Shown piece after piece: positions 25,546 through 33,564 of a stretch of 64,000 nucleotides of DNA. Position 1 is the first letter of the stretch; the number at the start of each line of letters is the position of its first letter. The position numbers and the translations under genes were made by a program. The stretch is from Pedobacter sp. ASV12. Lineage in GTDB: Bacteria; Bacteroidota; Bacteroidia; Sphingobacteriales; Sphingobacteriaceae. The notes below the pieces were generated by a model that was not told where the DNA came from, made no database searches, and worked only from the letters and a program-made list of their open reading frames with translations. Where the stretch lies: contig NZ_JAELUC010000008.1 in NCBI RefSeq assembly GCF_016429155.1, positions 16,406 through 80,405 on the forward strand, given 5' to 3'.

Positions 25546-26772
25546 CTATTGTTTTTGCTCCGTTAAATCGCAACGGGCTTTGTTGATTTTTTTCTTCTTT
25601 TTTTTCTTTTTGCCCAACCAGATGATGAAGCCCGTAATGGGTAGGGTGGCGGCTACCAGGCTGGCAAAAAACGCCATGATTTTCCCGGTTAGACCCAAAA
25701 CGGCGCCCACATGGATGTCGTAGTTCATGCCGATGAGCTTTTCGCCGGTATTTTGCTCGGAGTGATTGCGCCGGTTAATGAATTTGCCCGTGTATTGGTC
25801 AAATTGCAGCACATCGAAATCGTAATAGGTTTCTAAGCCCCTGTAGCCATAGGCCGAAATGGTTCCCGATTTGTCGGTCGGAGGGTTCATGCCAATGCGG
25901 TCAACACCTTTCAGCATTTGACGAGCCTGTTCAAAAGAGATATCCAAGGGGTGTGAAACCTTGGCCCCCGTGCTGTCTGATTTGAAGGTTTTAACGATTG
26001 GTGGCGTAGTGCTTTGCGAAGCCACCGCATATACTGTTGCCTGAAACCATTGGAAGGCCCATACCAGGCCGGTTAAGGCTAATATGAGGCAAACAAGTAG
26101 CGCATAAAAGCCTGGTACGTTATGCAGGTCGTAATTGAGACGTTTAAACTTGGCTTTCCATTTAACCTTGAAGCTTTTATCGAAATTGGATTTTTTAAGG
26201 TTTTTGGGCCACCAATGGATCATGCCGGTAATGAGTAGGATCACGAAGATAAAAGTGCTCCAGCCTACCAGCTGTTGCCCGATGGGGTGATTGATCAGCA
26301 AACTCCAATGGATGAATTTGACCACGTTAAAAAAATCGTATTTGTAGTCTTTAACCAGGTTTACTTTCCCGGTATAGGGATTAACGTAAACTACTTTGTA
26401 ATAATCAATCGCATCGAAATAGAAAAAGGCATTAGGATTGCCGGCTTTGTAGCTGCCGAAAATCCAGGCCCGTTCTGGCGACTGGTAAGTTTCTACAAAG
26501 CCTACTTTAATGCCATTGCCCAAAGCCTTTTCGGCTTCTTTTTGCAACTGACTTAAGGGCAATGGCTGTGCTTTTGCCGGTGGGTTAACAAATATTTCGT
26601 CGTGATGGATCCACGCTGTTATTTCAACCTGAAAGGCAAAGATGCAGCCCGTGGTGGCCACGATAAACACAATAAGGCCCGAAAACAGCCCCAGCCAAAG
26701 GTGGAGCCAATCGCTTATACGCCTAAAGCGCGATTTTTTTGTTTGATTGGATGTGGGCTTTGTGGTGCTCAT
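25546..26772 (-). CDS. PepSY-associated transmembrane protein (iron-uptake associated)
   Basis: A 408-residue inner-membrane protein with the PepSY_TM pattern: helix 1 (LHLWLGLFSGLIVFIVATTGCIFAF, residues 22-47), a periplasmic PepSY domain, two middle helices with conserved His (VVKFIHWSLLINHP, DLHNVPGFYALLV), and a last helix before a poly-lysine end (eight lysines near residue 390). Relatives accompany siderophore receptors and are proposed ferric reductases at the inner membrane. It lies 66 bases after the DUF4198 gene. Confidence 0.8.
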   Translation of the reverse strand: MSTTKPTSNQTKKSRFRRISDWLHLWLGLFSGLIVFIVATTGCIFAFQVEITAWIHHDEIFVNPPAKAQPLPLSQLQKEAEKALGNGIKVGFVETYQSPERAWIFGSYKAGNPNAFFYFDAIDYYKVVYVNPYTGKVNLVKDYKYDFFNVVKFIHWSLLINHPIGQQLVGWSTFIFVILLITGMIHWWPKNLKKSNFDKSFKVKWKAKFKRLNYDLHNVPGFYALLVCLILALTGLVWAFQWFQATVYAVASQSTTPPIVKTFKSDSTGAKVSHPLDISFEQARQMLKGVDRIGMNPPTDKSGTISAYGYRGLETYYDFDVLQFDQYTGKFINRRNHSEQNTGEKLIGMNYDIHVGAVLGLTGKIMAFFASLVAATLPITGFIIWLGKKKKKKKKINKARCDLTEQKQ

Positions 26773-26837
26773 TTTTTAAAGAAGAACCAATCGACCGCTT
26801 AAGGCCAATTGGCTGCAAGATTAATTGTTGCTAAGGG

Positions 26838-27554
26838 TTATTGTGCCTGTACGAAATAGGTTGCCACATGCCAAACCTTGTCGTATTTTTTCCCGTCGAG
26901 TTCTCCAGGCGTGGCATCTTCCTTAAAGGCTTCTAAAAAGTAATTGCCTTTTTGTGCTGGTTTAAAATCAAACTTGCCGTTGGCATCAGTTACAGGTTCT
27001 TGTTTTTTTCTTTCGGTATCAACAACCGCTAGCTTCTGTGCGGCAAAGGGTGCTTTGTTGTACAGCACTTGATGGGGCACCGAAGTACCGGCTTTAACAA
27101 CAGCTTCTGATGGGCGAATGGTAAACAAAGTGTTTGCCGGATAGGCCGTGTTGATTTTTGGTGCATTTCCCACGGCAACATGTGCAAAAGCATAGTACGC
27201 TATTTTGGCGTGTTCGTAAATGGTTTTTACTTCGTGCACAACCGATAAGGTGTAAGTGCCGTCTTGGTCTGGCGTAAAACTCGCTTTGAAGCAATGCACA
27301 TCGGCCACCGTCTTTAAAATTCTGGCGGTGCCATTTGGAGCGGTTAGCAGCAGGCTGAAGTCTTTGAGGTTGCTGAACCATTTGGCCGTCGAATCGGGTT
27401 GGTTTTCTTCATATTCGCCAAAGAATATTCTCACTTCCTGAGCCTGTCCCTTTTTGCCGGTTGAAGCGGTTTCTATCCATAGGGCATGGGCAAAGGCGCC
27501 ACTAATGCTCAAGGCGAGTAGTACCACTACCAAAACTGTTTTTTTCATCGTCAT
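26838..27554 (-). CDS. DUF4198 domain periplasmic protein
   Basis: A 238-residue protein with a signal peptide (start MTMKKTVLVVVLLALSISG, cleavage near AFA; ATG 27548 is the alternative start) and a mature N-terminus HALWIETASTGKKGQ of the DUF4198 type, a beta-sandwich family linked to metal uptake, including nickel and cobalt. It follows the TonB receptor by five bases, so the two form an operon. A periplasmic metal-binding role is inferred from the family and the context. Confidence 0.8.
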   Translation of the reverse strand: MTMKKTVLVVVLLALSISGAFAHALWIETASTGKKGQAQEVRIFFGEYEENQPDSTAKWFSNLKDFSLLLTAPNGTARILKTVADVHCFKASFTPDQDGTYTLSVVHEVKTIYEHAKIAYYAFAHVAVGNAPKINTAYPANTLFTIRPSEAVVKAGTSVPHQVLYNKAPFAAQKLAVVDTERKKQEPVTDANGKFDFKPAQKGNYFLEAFKEDATPGELDGKKYDKVWHVATYFVQAQ

Positions 27555-27559
27555 TTAGT

Positions 27560-29962
27560 TTAAAATTTATAGGCTATGCTTAATCTGTAGTTTCTTGGGG
27601 CTTCGGCTTGCCAGTAATACGCATTTAACCAAGCGTAGTAGGAACCCGAGTACAGGTAACGATTTAAGAGGTTAAATGCGTTGGCCGTAATCCTGATTTT
27701 ATCCCTGCCATAGTAAACACCGCCATCTAGCTTAAAGTAGTTTGGTAGTTTTTGCAACCCAACGCTCCAGGTATCTGTAGCCCGATCGGCCATATAGGTA
27801 AAGCCGGCCGATACGCCAGCACCTTTTAATGCGCCGTTTTGTATAGCGTAGCTCAGCCAGCCGTTGGCTACATGCTTGGCAAAGCCCGGAACAACGTCGC
27901 CAACGGTAAAGCCCGTTACTCCTGGGGTTACCTTGGTTACTTTGCTGTCGGTATAAGCGTAGTTGGCAATGAGTTTAAGGCCGGGAAGGATTTCGCCCCT
28001 AAGGTCGAATTCAACGCCCTGTGCTCTTTTTTCGCCGAATGCGATGCTATAGGTTTCTTTAGAGCCATCTGGGCGGGTTCCATTTGATGGATCGGCAGTA
28101 AGTTCGTTTTGTTTCAAGATTCTATACACCGATAATGTGGTATTCCATTGGCCATCAAACCAGTCTTTTTTGAGGCCAAATTCGGTATTGGTGCCGGTAA
28201 TCGGATCAGGTGTGGCGCCACTGCGCAAAATGCCGCTTTGAGGCGTGAAGGCTTGGTCGTAAACACCGTAAACTGCCGTGTTTTTATCGATAGAAACACT
28301 CAGGCCTAGGCGAGGAGTAATTTTATCGGCTTTGTCGGCCGCGGCGCCCCACGATGATTGGCTGACATAGGTATAGCGGCCAGCCAGGGTGAGGCGTACC
28401 CTATTTTTAAAAAAGCCCATTTCTTCTTGAACATAGCCGCTCAGGTACTTTTGATCCATTAAGCCACCAATGGCAACGGCTCTTTCCTTTACGCTTTTGG
28501 TACGGTCAAAATTGGGATAGCCGTTTGCAGGATAGCCATAGTTTGGATGATAGATGTTAAATGGCGCTGTAGGTAAATCCAAATCGTGCGATTGACCCCA
28601 GTCGGCAAAGTATTCTTTTTTGCCGCCATCAAAGCCAGCTAAAATGCGGTGGGTTATGCCTCCGGTTTTAGCTTCGCCGTTGATGAATAATTGGCCCAGT
28701 TTCATGGTGCTTTCGGCATCCCAAATGGCTACATTTCTAATCACATCGCCATTCTTGCTTACAGCCGATGGCCATGAGCTGGTGCCGGTTTGCAGGTACC
28801 TGAAATAGGCCGCCTGTGCCGTAATTTTCCACTTGTCGCCAAGATTTTGGGTGAGGTTCAAGAACAAACTATGGTCTTTGATGCGGGTTGGATCAACGCC
28901 AGGCTGGGTCATGGTAAATTTAGGGCCAACTTTGGCGTATTGATTGGTACCAAACACGTAGTAAGAGCCTACCTCGGTCATTTTTGCGTTTTGCAAGGTG
29001 TATTCGGCGGTAAATTTGGTGCTATTGGTAATTTGATAGCTCAACGAAGGCGCAAAGCTATAACGGTCGTTTTGTTCAAAAGGCCTGAAGCTGCCTTTGT
29101 GCTGTACGGCGGTGTTCAGCCTAAACAATAATTTGCCATCGGCTGTTATTTTGCGGTCAAGATCAACGGTTGTTCTGTACAGATCGTAGCTGCCTGCGGT
29201 AAAAGAAACTTCGCCCGTGTTGGTGCCCATTGGCTTTTTGGTTACTACATTGTATAGGCCGCTCGGATCGCCATTGCCCAACATAAAGCCTGCCGGACCT
29301 TTTACAAATTCGATGTGATCAACAAAGCTCATGTCTTCGGTTAGTGGCCCCCAAAAAGAGGCTACTACATTAAAGCCGTTGCGCATAGCCTGGATTTGTG
29401 AGCCACGCATGGTAATGTTGGTGTATAAATCGCCCCAGTGCTCTAATTTTACGGCACCGCTTACGTTGCGGATCAAACCATCGCTCATGCTGATTACCTG
29501 TTGATCGGCCAAGGCCTCACCACTTACAATCTGGATGTTTTGTGGCGCTTCCAATACAGGTTCGTTAAGCCTTAGGGAAGATGATGGCGTACCGATTTTA
29601 TAGTTGTTTTTGCGGGCCTGGATGGAAACTTCTTTCAGAATTTGGCTGTTTTCGGTCAGCACGAAATCCAATGTTGCTGTTTCTCCAGCGGCAAGCGTTA
29701 TCATTTTTTCTTGGGTATTGATGCCAACGGCACTCACCTTTAAAGTATAACTTCCGGCCTTGATTTTGGTAAAGGTGTATTCGCCGTTTTCGTTGGTAGC
29801 AGTGCTTTGGTTTTTGTTTTTGAGGCCTATGCTTACAAAAGCGGCGGGCTGGCCGTCGGCCGTGGTAATTTTTCCTCTAAGGCTACTAAATTGTTGTGCA
29901 AAAACAATGGAATGGGTTAACACCATCACTGTTGTTAGTATAATGAGTCTAATTCTATTCAT
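27560..29962 (-). CDS. TonB-dependent siderophore receptor with CarboxypepD_reg-like N-domain
   Basis: An 800-residue outer-membrane receptor: signal peptide (residues 1-22), a carboxypeptidase-regulatory-like domain (about 25-115, LRGKITTADGQPAAFVSIGL), a plug (about 120-240, starting QNIQIVSGEALADQQ) and a 22-strand barrel ending in the aromatic terminal ...RLSIAYKF. Plug motif VEFVKGPAGFMLGNGDPSGLYN is typical of ferric-siderophore receptors. It is the first gene of a four-gene operon, transcribed from a predicted promoter 200 bases upstream flanked by two palindromes. Imports a ferric siderophore or similar chelate; the ligand is unknown. Confidence 0.92.
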   Translation of the reverse strand: MNRIRLIILTTVMVLTHSIVFAQQFSSLRGKITTADGQPAAFVSIGLKNKNQSTATNENGEYTFTKIKAGSYTLKVSAVGINTQEKMITLAAGETATLDFVLTENSQILKEVSIQARKNNYKIGTPSSSLRLNEPVLEAPQNIQIVSGEALADQQVISMSDGLIRNVSGAVKLEHWGDLYTNITMRGSQIQAMRNGFNVVASFWGPLTEDMSFVDHIEFVKGPAGFMLGNGDPSGLYNVVTKKPMGTNTGEVSFTAGSYDLYRTTVDLDRKITADGKLLFRLNTAVQHKGSFRPFEQNDRYSFAPSLSYQITNSTKFTAEYTLQNAKMTEVGSYYVFGTNQYAKVGPKFTMTQPGVDPTRIKDHSLFLNLTQNLGDKWKITAQAAYFRYLQTGTSSWPSAVSKNGDVIRNVAIWDAESTMKLGQLFINGEAKTGGITHRILAGFDGGKKEYFADWGQSHDLDLPTAPFNIYHPNYGYPANGYPNFDRTKSVKERAVAIGGLMDQKYLSGYVQEEMGFFKNRVRLTLAGRYTYVSQSSWGAAADKADKITPRLGLSVSIDKNTAVYGVYDQAFTPQSGILRSGATPDPITGTNTEFGLKKDWFDGQWNTTLSVYRILKQNELTADPSNGTRPDGSKETYSIAFGEKRAQGVEFDLRGEILPGLKLIANYAYTDSKVTKVTPGVTGFTVGDVVPGFAKHVANGWLSYAIQNGALKGAGVSAGFTYMADRATDTWSVGLQKLPNYFKLDGGVYYGRDKIRITANAFNLLNRYLYSGSYYAWLNAYYWQAEAPRNYRLSIAYKF

Positions 29963-30145
29963 TTTATGGAGTACTTTTTAATTATTTAAAATTTGAAGGC
30001 TGGGCTAGTTGCTAAGTCAATGGTAATACCGGTTGCAGACGAACCGCCGACAGTTGTGGTTTTTTCCGCAGGCCTCCATTTAAAGGAGAAGGGTTTGAAA
30101 AAGGAGCGTAGCTAAAATGTAATCGTATCTTCATGTCAATTGTTT

Positions 30146-30168
30146 TTATTTGGATTAATTCTAAACAA
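30146..30168. promoter_or_regulatory. Fur-like palindrome A
   Basis: A 23-base element with 11-base arms around one central base (30157). The right arm ATTCTAAACAA differs at one base from that of palindrome B. It covers the predicted transcription start of the iron operon on the minus strand. Assignment to Fur is inferred from pattern and neighbours. Confidence 0.5.
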
Positions 30169-30171
30169 CTG

Positions 30172-30203
30172 CAAAGTAACGTGATGAAACAATATCATCC
30201 AAA
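30172..30203 (-). promoter_or_regulatory. Predicted promoter of the TonB-receptor operon
   Basis: Read on the minus strand: TTTG at 30203-30200, a 20-base spacer, then TTACTTTG at 30179-30172 (one mismatch to TAnnTTTG). Start of transcription would be near 30165, inside palindrome A; palindrome B is immediately upstream of the -33 box. Confidence 0.55.
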
Positions 30204-30226
30204 TTATTTTGAATAATTCTAAATAA
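30204..30226. promoter_or_regulatory. Fur-like palindrome B
   Basis: A near-perfect 11-1-11 palindrome: TTATTTTGAAT, A, ATTCTAAATAA (one mismatch between arms). The element shares 20 of 23 bases with palindrome A in the same orientation and abuts the -33 box of the iron operon. Likely an iron-responsive operator; the regulator is inferred. Confidence 0.55.
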
Positions 30227-30313
30227 GGGTGTCGACAGGGTGCCTTACTTAAAAAGCTACGCCCGTCAAACATAAAGCTTGCATTGGCTGTTAGGATTCA
30301 ATAAATCAGGTAC

Positions 30314-31516
30314 ATGAATATTAGATCAAACGAACCTTACTGGCTGGTTAAGAATGGCATTTTGCATGCCTATCCATCTTTAAGAACCAACCAAACCTGT
30401 GATGTGCTCATTGTTGGCGGCGGCATTACAGGCGCATTAATGGCCCACGCGTGTATCAAAAACGGTTTAGATACCTTACTGATTGATAAGCGCGAAATTG
30501 CCAATGGCAGCACTTCGGCCACTACCTCCATGCTGCAGTACGAAATTGATGTACCGCTTTACCAGCTCATCAAAAAAATTGGCCAGGAAGGGGCCGTTGC
30601 CAGCTATAAAGCCTGCCGGGATTCGATAGATCAATTAGCCGAAATTGTGCAGGAAATACAGTCGGCCTGTGGTTTCGAAGCCAAAGAATCGCTTTACTTT
30701 GCCCATAGCAAAAAGGATGCGAAGTGGTTGCGTACCGAGTTCGAAACGCGTCAGGCCAGTGGTTTTGAGGTTGATTGGCTAACGGGTGAAACGATTAAAC
30801 AACGTTATGGCTTGCTAGCTGATGGAGGCATTTTATCGGCTGATGGGGCAAGCGTGGATGCTTTTTGCCTCGCCCATGATTTGTTGCACCACAACGTCCA
30901 AAAAGGCCTGCAGGTTTATGATAAAACCGAATTGAAAAAAGCAAAATACGAAAGCGATCATGTGCTGGCCCACATGCATACAGGTGCAAGCGTAAGGGCA
31001 AAACATCTCATTTATTGTACAGGGTATGAAACCCAACAGCTGTTGCCTAATACCATTGTAAAGCTTAAAAGCACTTATGCCATGGTCAGCGAGCGAATGG
31101 AGCACTTGAGCGATGCCTTAGCCAATACCTTGTTTTGGAATACCGATACGCCCTACCTCTATATGCGGAGCACTGCCGATGGAAGATTGTTGTTGGGGGG
31201 CGAAGACGAAAATTTTAAGAATGCGCTGAAACGCGACGCGCTTCTAGACCTCAAGCAGCAAAAGCTGCTCAAAACATTTCAGAAACTGATGCCAGACGTC
31301 AATTTTATCACAGATTTTAGCTGGTGCGGCACCTTTGGAGAAACCAAGGATGGATTACCTTATATCGGCACCCATCCCAAGTTTCGGCATAGTTATTTTT
31401 GTTTGGGCTTTGGGGGCAACGGTATTACTTTTTCGGTAATTGGTGCGCAGCTCCTTGTGCAACTGATCAAAGGGGAAACCAATCCCTTAGCCCATTATTT
31501 CAGATTTGGCCGCTAG
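30314..31516 (+). CDS. FAD-dependent oxidoreductase (DAO family)
   Basis: A 400-residue flavoprotein of the D-amino-acid oxidase/glycine oxidase superfamily. The FAD-binding Rossmann motif CDVLIVGGGITGALMAHACI is at residues 29-48, followed by IDKREIANGSTSATTSMLQYE, and the C-terminal GLPYIGTHPKFRHSYFCLGFGGNGITFS closes the flavin site. It lacks the Rieske domain found in some relatives. Substrate unknown; oxidative deamination or demethylation of a small amine is typical of the family. It is divergent from the iron operon and may share its regulatory region. Confidence 0.82.
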   Translation: MNIRSNEPYWLVKNGILHAYPSLRTNQTCDVLIVGGGITGALMAHACIKNGLDTLLIDKREIANGSTSATTSMLQYEIDVPLYQLIKKIGQEGAVASYKACRDSIDQLAEIVQEIQSACGFEAKESLYFAHSKKDAKWLRTEFETRQASGFEVDWLTGETIKQRYGLLADGGILSADGASVDAFCLAHDLLHHNVQKGLQVYDKTELKKAKYESDHVLAHMHTGASVRAKHLIYCTGYETQQLLPNTIVKLKSTYAMVSERMEHLSDALANTLFWNTDTPYLYMRSTADGRLLLGGEDENFKNALKRDALLDLKQQKLLKTFQKLMPDVNFITDFSWCGTFGETKDGLPYIGTHPKFRHSYFCLGFGGNGITFSVIGAQLLVQLIKGETNPLAHYFRFGR

Positions 31517-32233
31517 CTATTGGTGTACAATTACCTGGCCGCTAAAGGCATTTTCTTCGCTGTTGGCTGGTGTAACGAGGCCTCTTGCCAAAATGGTGTA
31601 ATAGCTGTTGGCGCCTACCGAAATATCGCTTAGGGTAGCCCTAACCACACCATTGGCATCCTTGATTTCGAAGGTGTATTTTCCGGCGGCCAGTTGGGTA
31701 AAGCCGCTGGCGGTTTTATAGGCCTTGCCGGTAAACAACGAATTGCCATCTTTAATTTTGAGATCCATTGCAGGTGCATCGGGCGAAACGTTTACAAACC
31801 TGATGAAAGCATTGGTTGTAGAAGTTGTCGATACGTCGTCGGTTACGACAAGGGCATCAAAATTAGCAGGTCTGTTGATCACATAAAAAGTAGTATAGGT
31901 TTGTGGGGCAATAGAAACGCCTTTAGTAAGCAAGCTTTCTGCACGTCCGGCTATCATGATTTTTACGCCATGATTTCCCGAAACATAAGTGCCGTATTTG
32001 AGCTGGCCTCCAAAAGGAAGTGCGCCGTTGTTTATTTTAACGTCGTCTACGTACACATCATAGGTAGCTGAAGTTGGAGAGGTATTTACAATGCTTAATG
32101 CTCCGGTGCTTGGAAGCTCGGTGCTGCTGCCTTTGCAACCAGCCAAAGCTACCATGACCACTAAAACAAAAAGAAGACAAGCTTTAACAACATGAAGCCT
32201 GGCTAAGCGATTAGGAGTATAATTTTTAGTCAT
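31517..32233 (-). CDS. DUF4397 domain lipoprotein
   Basis: A 238-residue lipoprotein; signal ends in the lipobox ALAGC (Cys near residue 33). The mature part is of the DUF4397 type: LSIVNTSPTSATYDVYVDD, then FIRFVNVSPDAPAMDLKI, two Ig-like beta units in which the phrase N(T/V)SP marks each start. The family is common at Bacteroidota cell surfaces; function unknown. It ends one base from the stop of the oxidoreductase gene on the other strand. Confidence 0.82.
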   Translation of the reverse strand: MTKNYTPNRLARLHVVKACLLFVLVVMVALAGCKGSSTELPSTGALSIVNTSPTSATYDVYVDDVKINNGALPFGGQLKYGTYVSGNHGVKIMIAGRAESLLTKGVSIAPQTYTTFYVINRPANFDALVVTDDVSTTSTTNAFIRFVNVSPDAPAMDLKIKDGNSLFTGKAYKTASGFTQLAAGKYTFEIKDANGVVRATLSDISVGANSYYTILARGLVTPANSEENAFSGQVIVHQ

Positions 32234-32482
32234 AATAAGTAAATATAGAAGTTAAAAAGCTGTTTTTGAAATATTAATACGCTTCAAAAGCATCCTAATG
32301 CAAATATTGGCTTTATCTCTTGGAAAACCATGTTAAACTTTGTTAAATTCTGGCTGAGCGTATAAAGTAGATAGAAAATAAGGAATGGGAAATAAAGTGT
32401 TATGAGCCTATTCCCCATTTGCTATTCCCTAATTTCCTGCACTAGGAAAAAATAGAAAAAATGTAAAAAAATCAGATTCTTA
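32234..32482. other. AT-rich intergenic region before the arginine promoter
   Basis: Contains the minus-strand promoter region of the DUF4397 gene and AT-rich DNA. No coding sequence or strong hairpin seen. Confidence 0.6.
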
Positions 32483-32513
32483 TTGCACAACTCGATTTTT
32501 ATTTAAACCTTTG
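32483..32513 (+). promoter_or_regulatory. Predicted promoter of the arginine operon
   Basis: TTG at 32483-32485, a 20-base spacer, AACCTTTG at 32506-32513 (one mismatch to TAnnTTTG). Transcription would start near 32520, about 33 bases before the candidate leader peptide. Confidence 0.5.
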
Positions 32514-32552
32514 CGCCTCAAGTAATTTACAACGGGTTAGCAAACCATAAAA

Positions 32553-32687
32553 ATGAGCAAAAACATCATACATAAACTCTCTATCTTAGAAGCAAAGAAT
32601 ATTGCTGCCGAGAGTCTGTTTATTGAGCGCTTGCGACCCGTATTCTTCGTTACTACCAATCGGCAAAACTTCACGCCGCGTATTTAG
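32553..32687 (+). CDS. Candidate leader peptide of the arginine operon (44 codons)
   Basis: An ATG-started frame of 44 codons (ATG 32553, TAG 32685-32687), between the predicted promoter and the first biosynthetic gene. It reads MSKNIIHKLSILEAKN followed by IAAESLFIERLRPVFF and ends TTNRQNFTPRI. It has four arginines, three of them in the last third. Position and size fit a regulatory upstream ORF; arginine-controlled translation is a hypothesis, not shown. A 6-bp hairpin (AGAGGA-ATTGA-TCCTCT, 32711-32727) follows. No family is recognised. Confidence 0.45.
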   Translation: MSKNIIHKLSILEAKNIAAESLFIERLRPVFFVTTNRQNFTPRI

Positions 32688-32776
32688 TACTCCGTACCCT
32701 AGATACATTCAGAGGAATTGATCCTCTCTAAAAACCCAATTAACAAGAAGACCTTATTTTTTTCGTTAGAGAATTA

Positions 32777-33469
32777 ATGAATATAAACGATTTTATAGTG
32801 CAAGTTGCACTTCCTGAACATCGTGTTTTCGCTGAAGAAATCTGCACCGAGATGGCAGAATCTGCAAAAGCAAGAGGTACAGGTATCGCTAAGCGTTCGC
32901 CAGCCTATGTGGCAGGCAAGATGGAAGAAGGAAAAGCCGTAATCGCCTTTCACAAAGATGGACGCTGGGCCGGCTTTTGTTATATCGAAACCTGGAGCCA
33001 TGGGCAGTTTGTGGCCAATTCCGGCCTAATTGTTAGTCCGGAGTTTAGAAAAGCAGGCTTGGCACACGCCATTAAAGAATCCATTTTCAAGCTTTCGAGA
33101 ACGCTTTATCCCAAAGCTAAAATATTTGGCCTGACTACCGGATTGGCGGTAATGAAAATCAATTCAGACTTGGGCTACGAACCCGTAACTTATTCGGAGC
33201 TTACCCAAGACGAAGATTTTTGGAAAGGCTGCCAGAGCTGTGTCAACTTCGAAATCCTGAAAATGAAAGAGCGCAAAAACTGCATGTGTACCGCCATGCT
33301 GTACGATCCGGCCGAAAAAAAGCACGAAGCCGCCAAGATCTTTGCCGAAGAACTGCAGAAAAAACCGGGCCTGTACGAGCGCTTCATGCGCATTAAGCAA
33401 CGCCTGGTGGTCAAACCAAAATCGGGACTGAAATCGGTCTTACTCTTGTTTACCCTTTTATTTAAATAG
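32777..33469 (+). CDS. GNAT family acyltransferase, candidate N-acylglutamate synthase of arginine synthesis
   Basis: A 230-residue protein. Its first 150 residues are a GNAT acyl-CoA-dependent transferase (GLIVSPEFRKAGLAHAIKESI is the motif A loop for CoA binding). The C-terminal 70 residues carry a Cys pair in KGCQSCVNFEIL and a CMC motif. It is the first gene of the arginine operon, where no classical argA is present. Bacteroides has a gene in this role that I recall being proposed as an N-acylglutamate synthase; I infer that this one acylates glutamate. The argG gene follows after 95 bases. Confidence 0.7.
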   Translation: MNINDFIVQVALPEHRVFAEEICTEMAESAKARGTGIAKRSPAYVAGKMEEGKAVIAFHKDGRWAGFCYIETWSHGQFVANSGLIVSPEFRKAGLAHAIKESIFKLSRTLYPKAKIFGLTTGLAVMKINSDLGYEPVTYSELTQDEDFWKGCQSCVNFEILKMKERKNCMCTAMLYDPAEKKHEAAKIFAEELQKKPGLYERFMRIKQRLVVKPKSGLKSVLLLFTLLFK

Positions 33470-33564
33470 CATAGCACCCATGAACCATGATGATTTGCCA
33501 AGCCCAAAGGGAGCAATCAACAAATCATGATGACTTCATCACCATTGAAAACCAATTAAAAAAG

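Larger units (their letters stand above)
29963..30313. other. Intergenic region upstream of the iron operon
   Basis: About 350 bases between divergent genes. It holds a predicted minus-strand promoter (30172-30203), two Fur-like palindromes (30146-30168 and 30204-30226), and about 200 bases of 5' untranslated region for the receptor gene with a CGGTT-AACCG hairpin near 30041-30057. Confidence 0.6.

Noticed and set aside
32711..32727. A classical attenuator terminator before the arginine operon
   Set aside because: The 6-bp stem is not followed directly by a T-run; the T-run at about 32754-32762 has no stem next to it.
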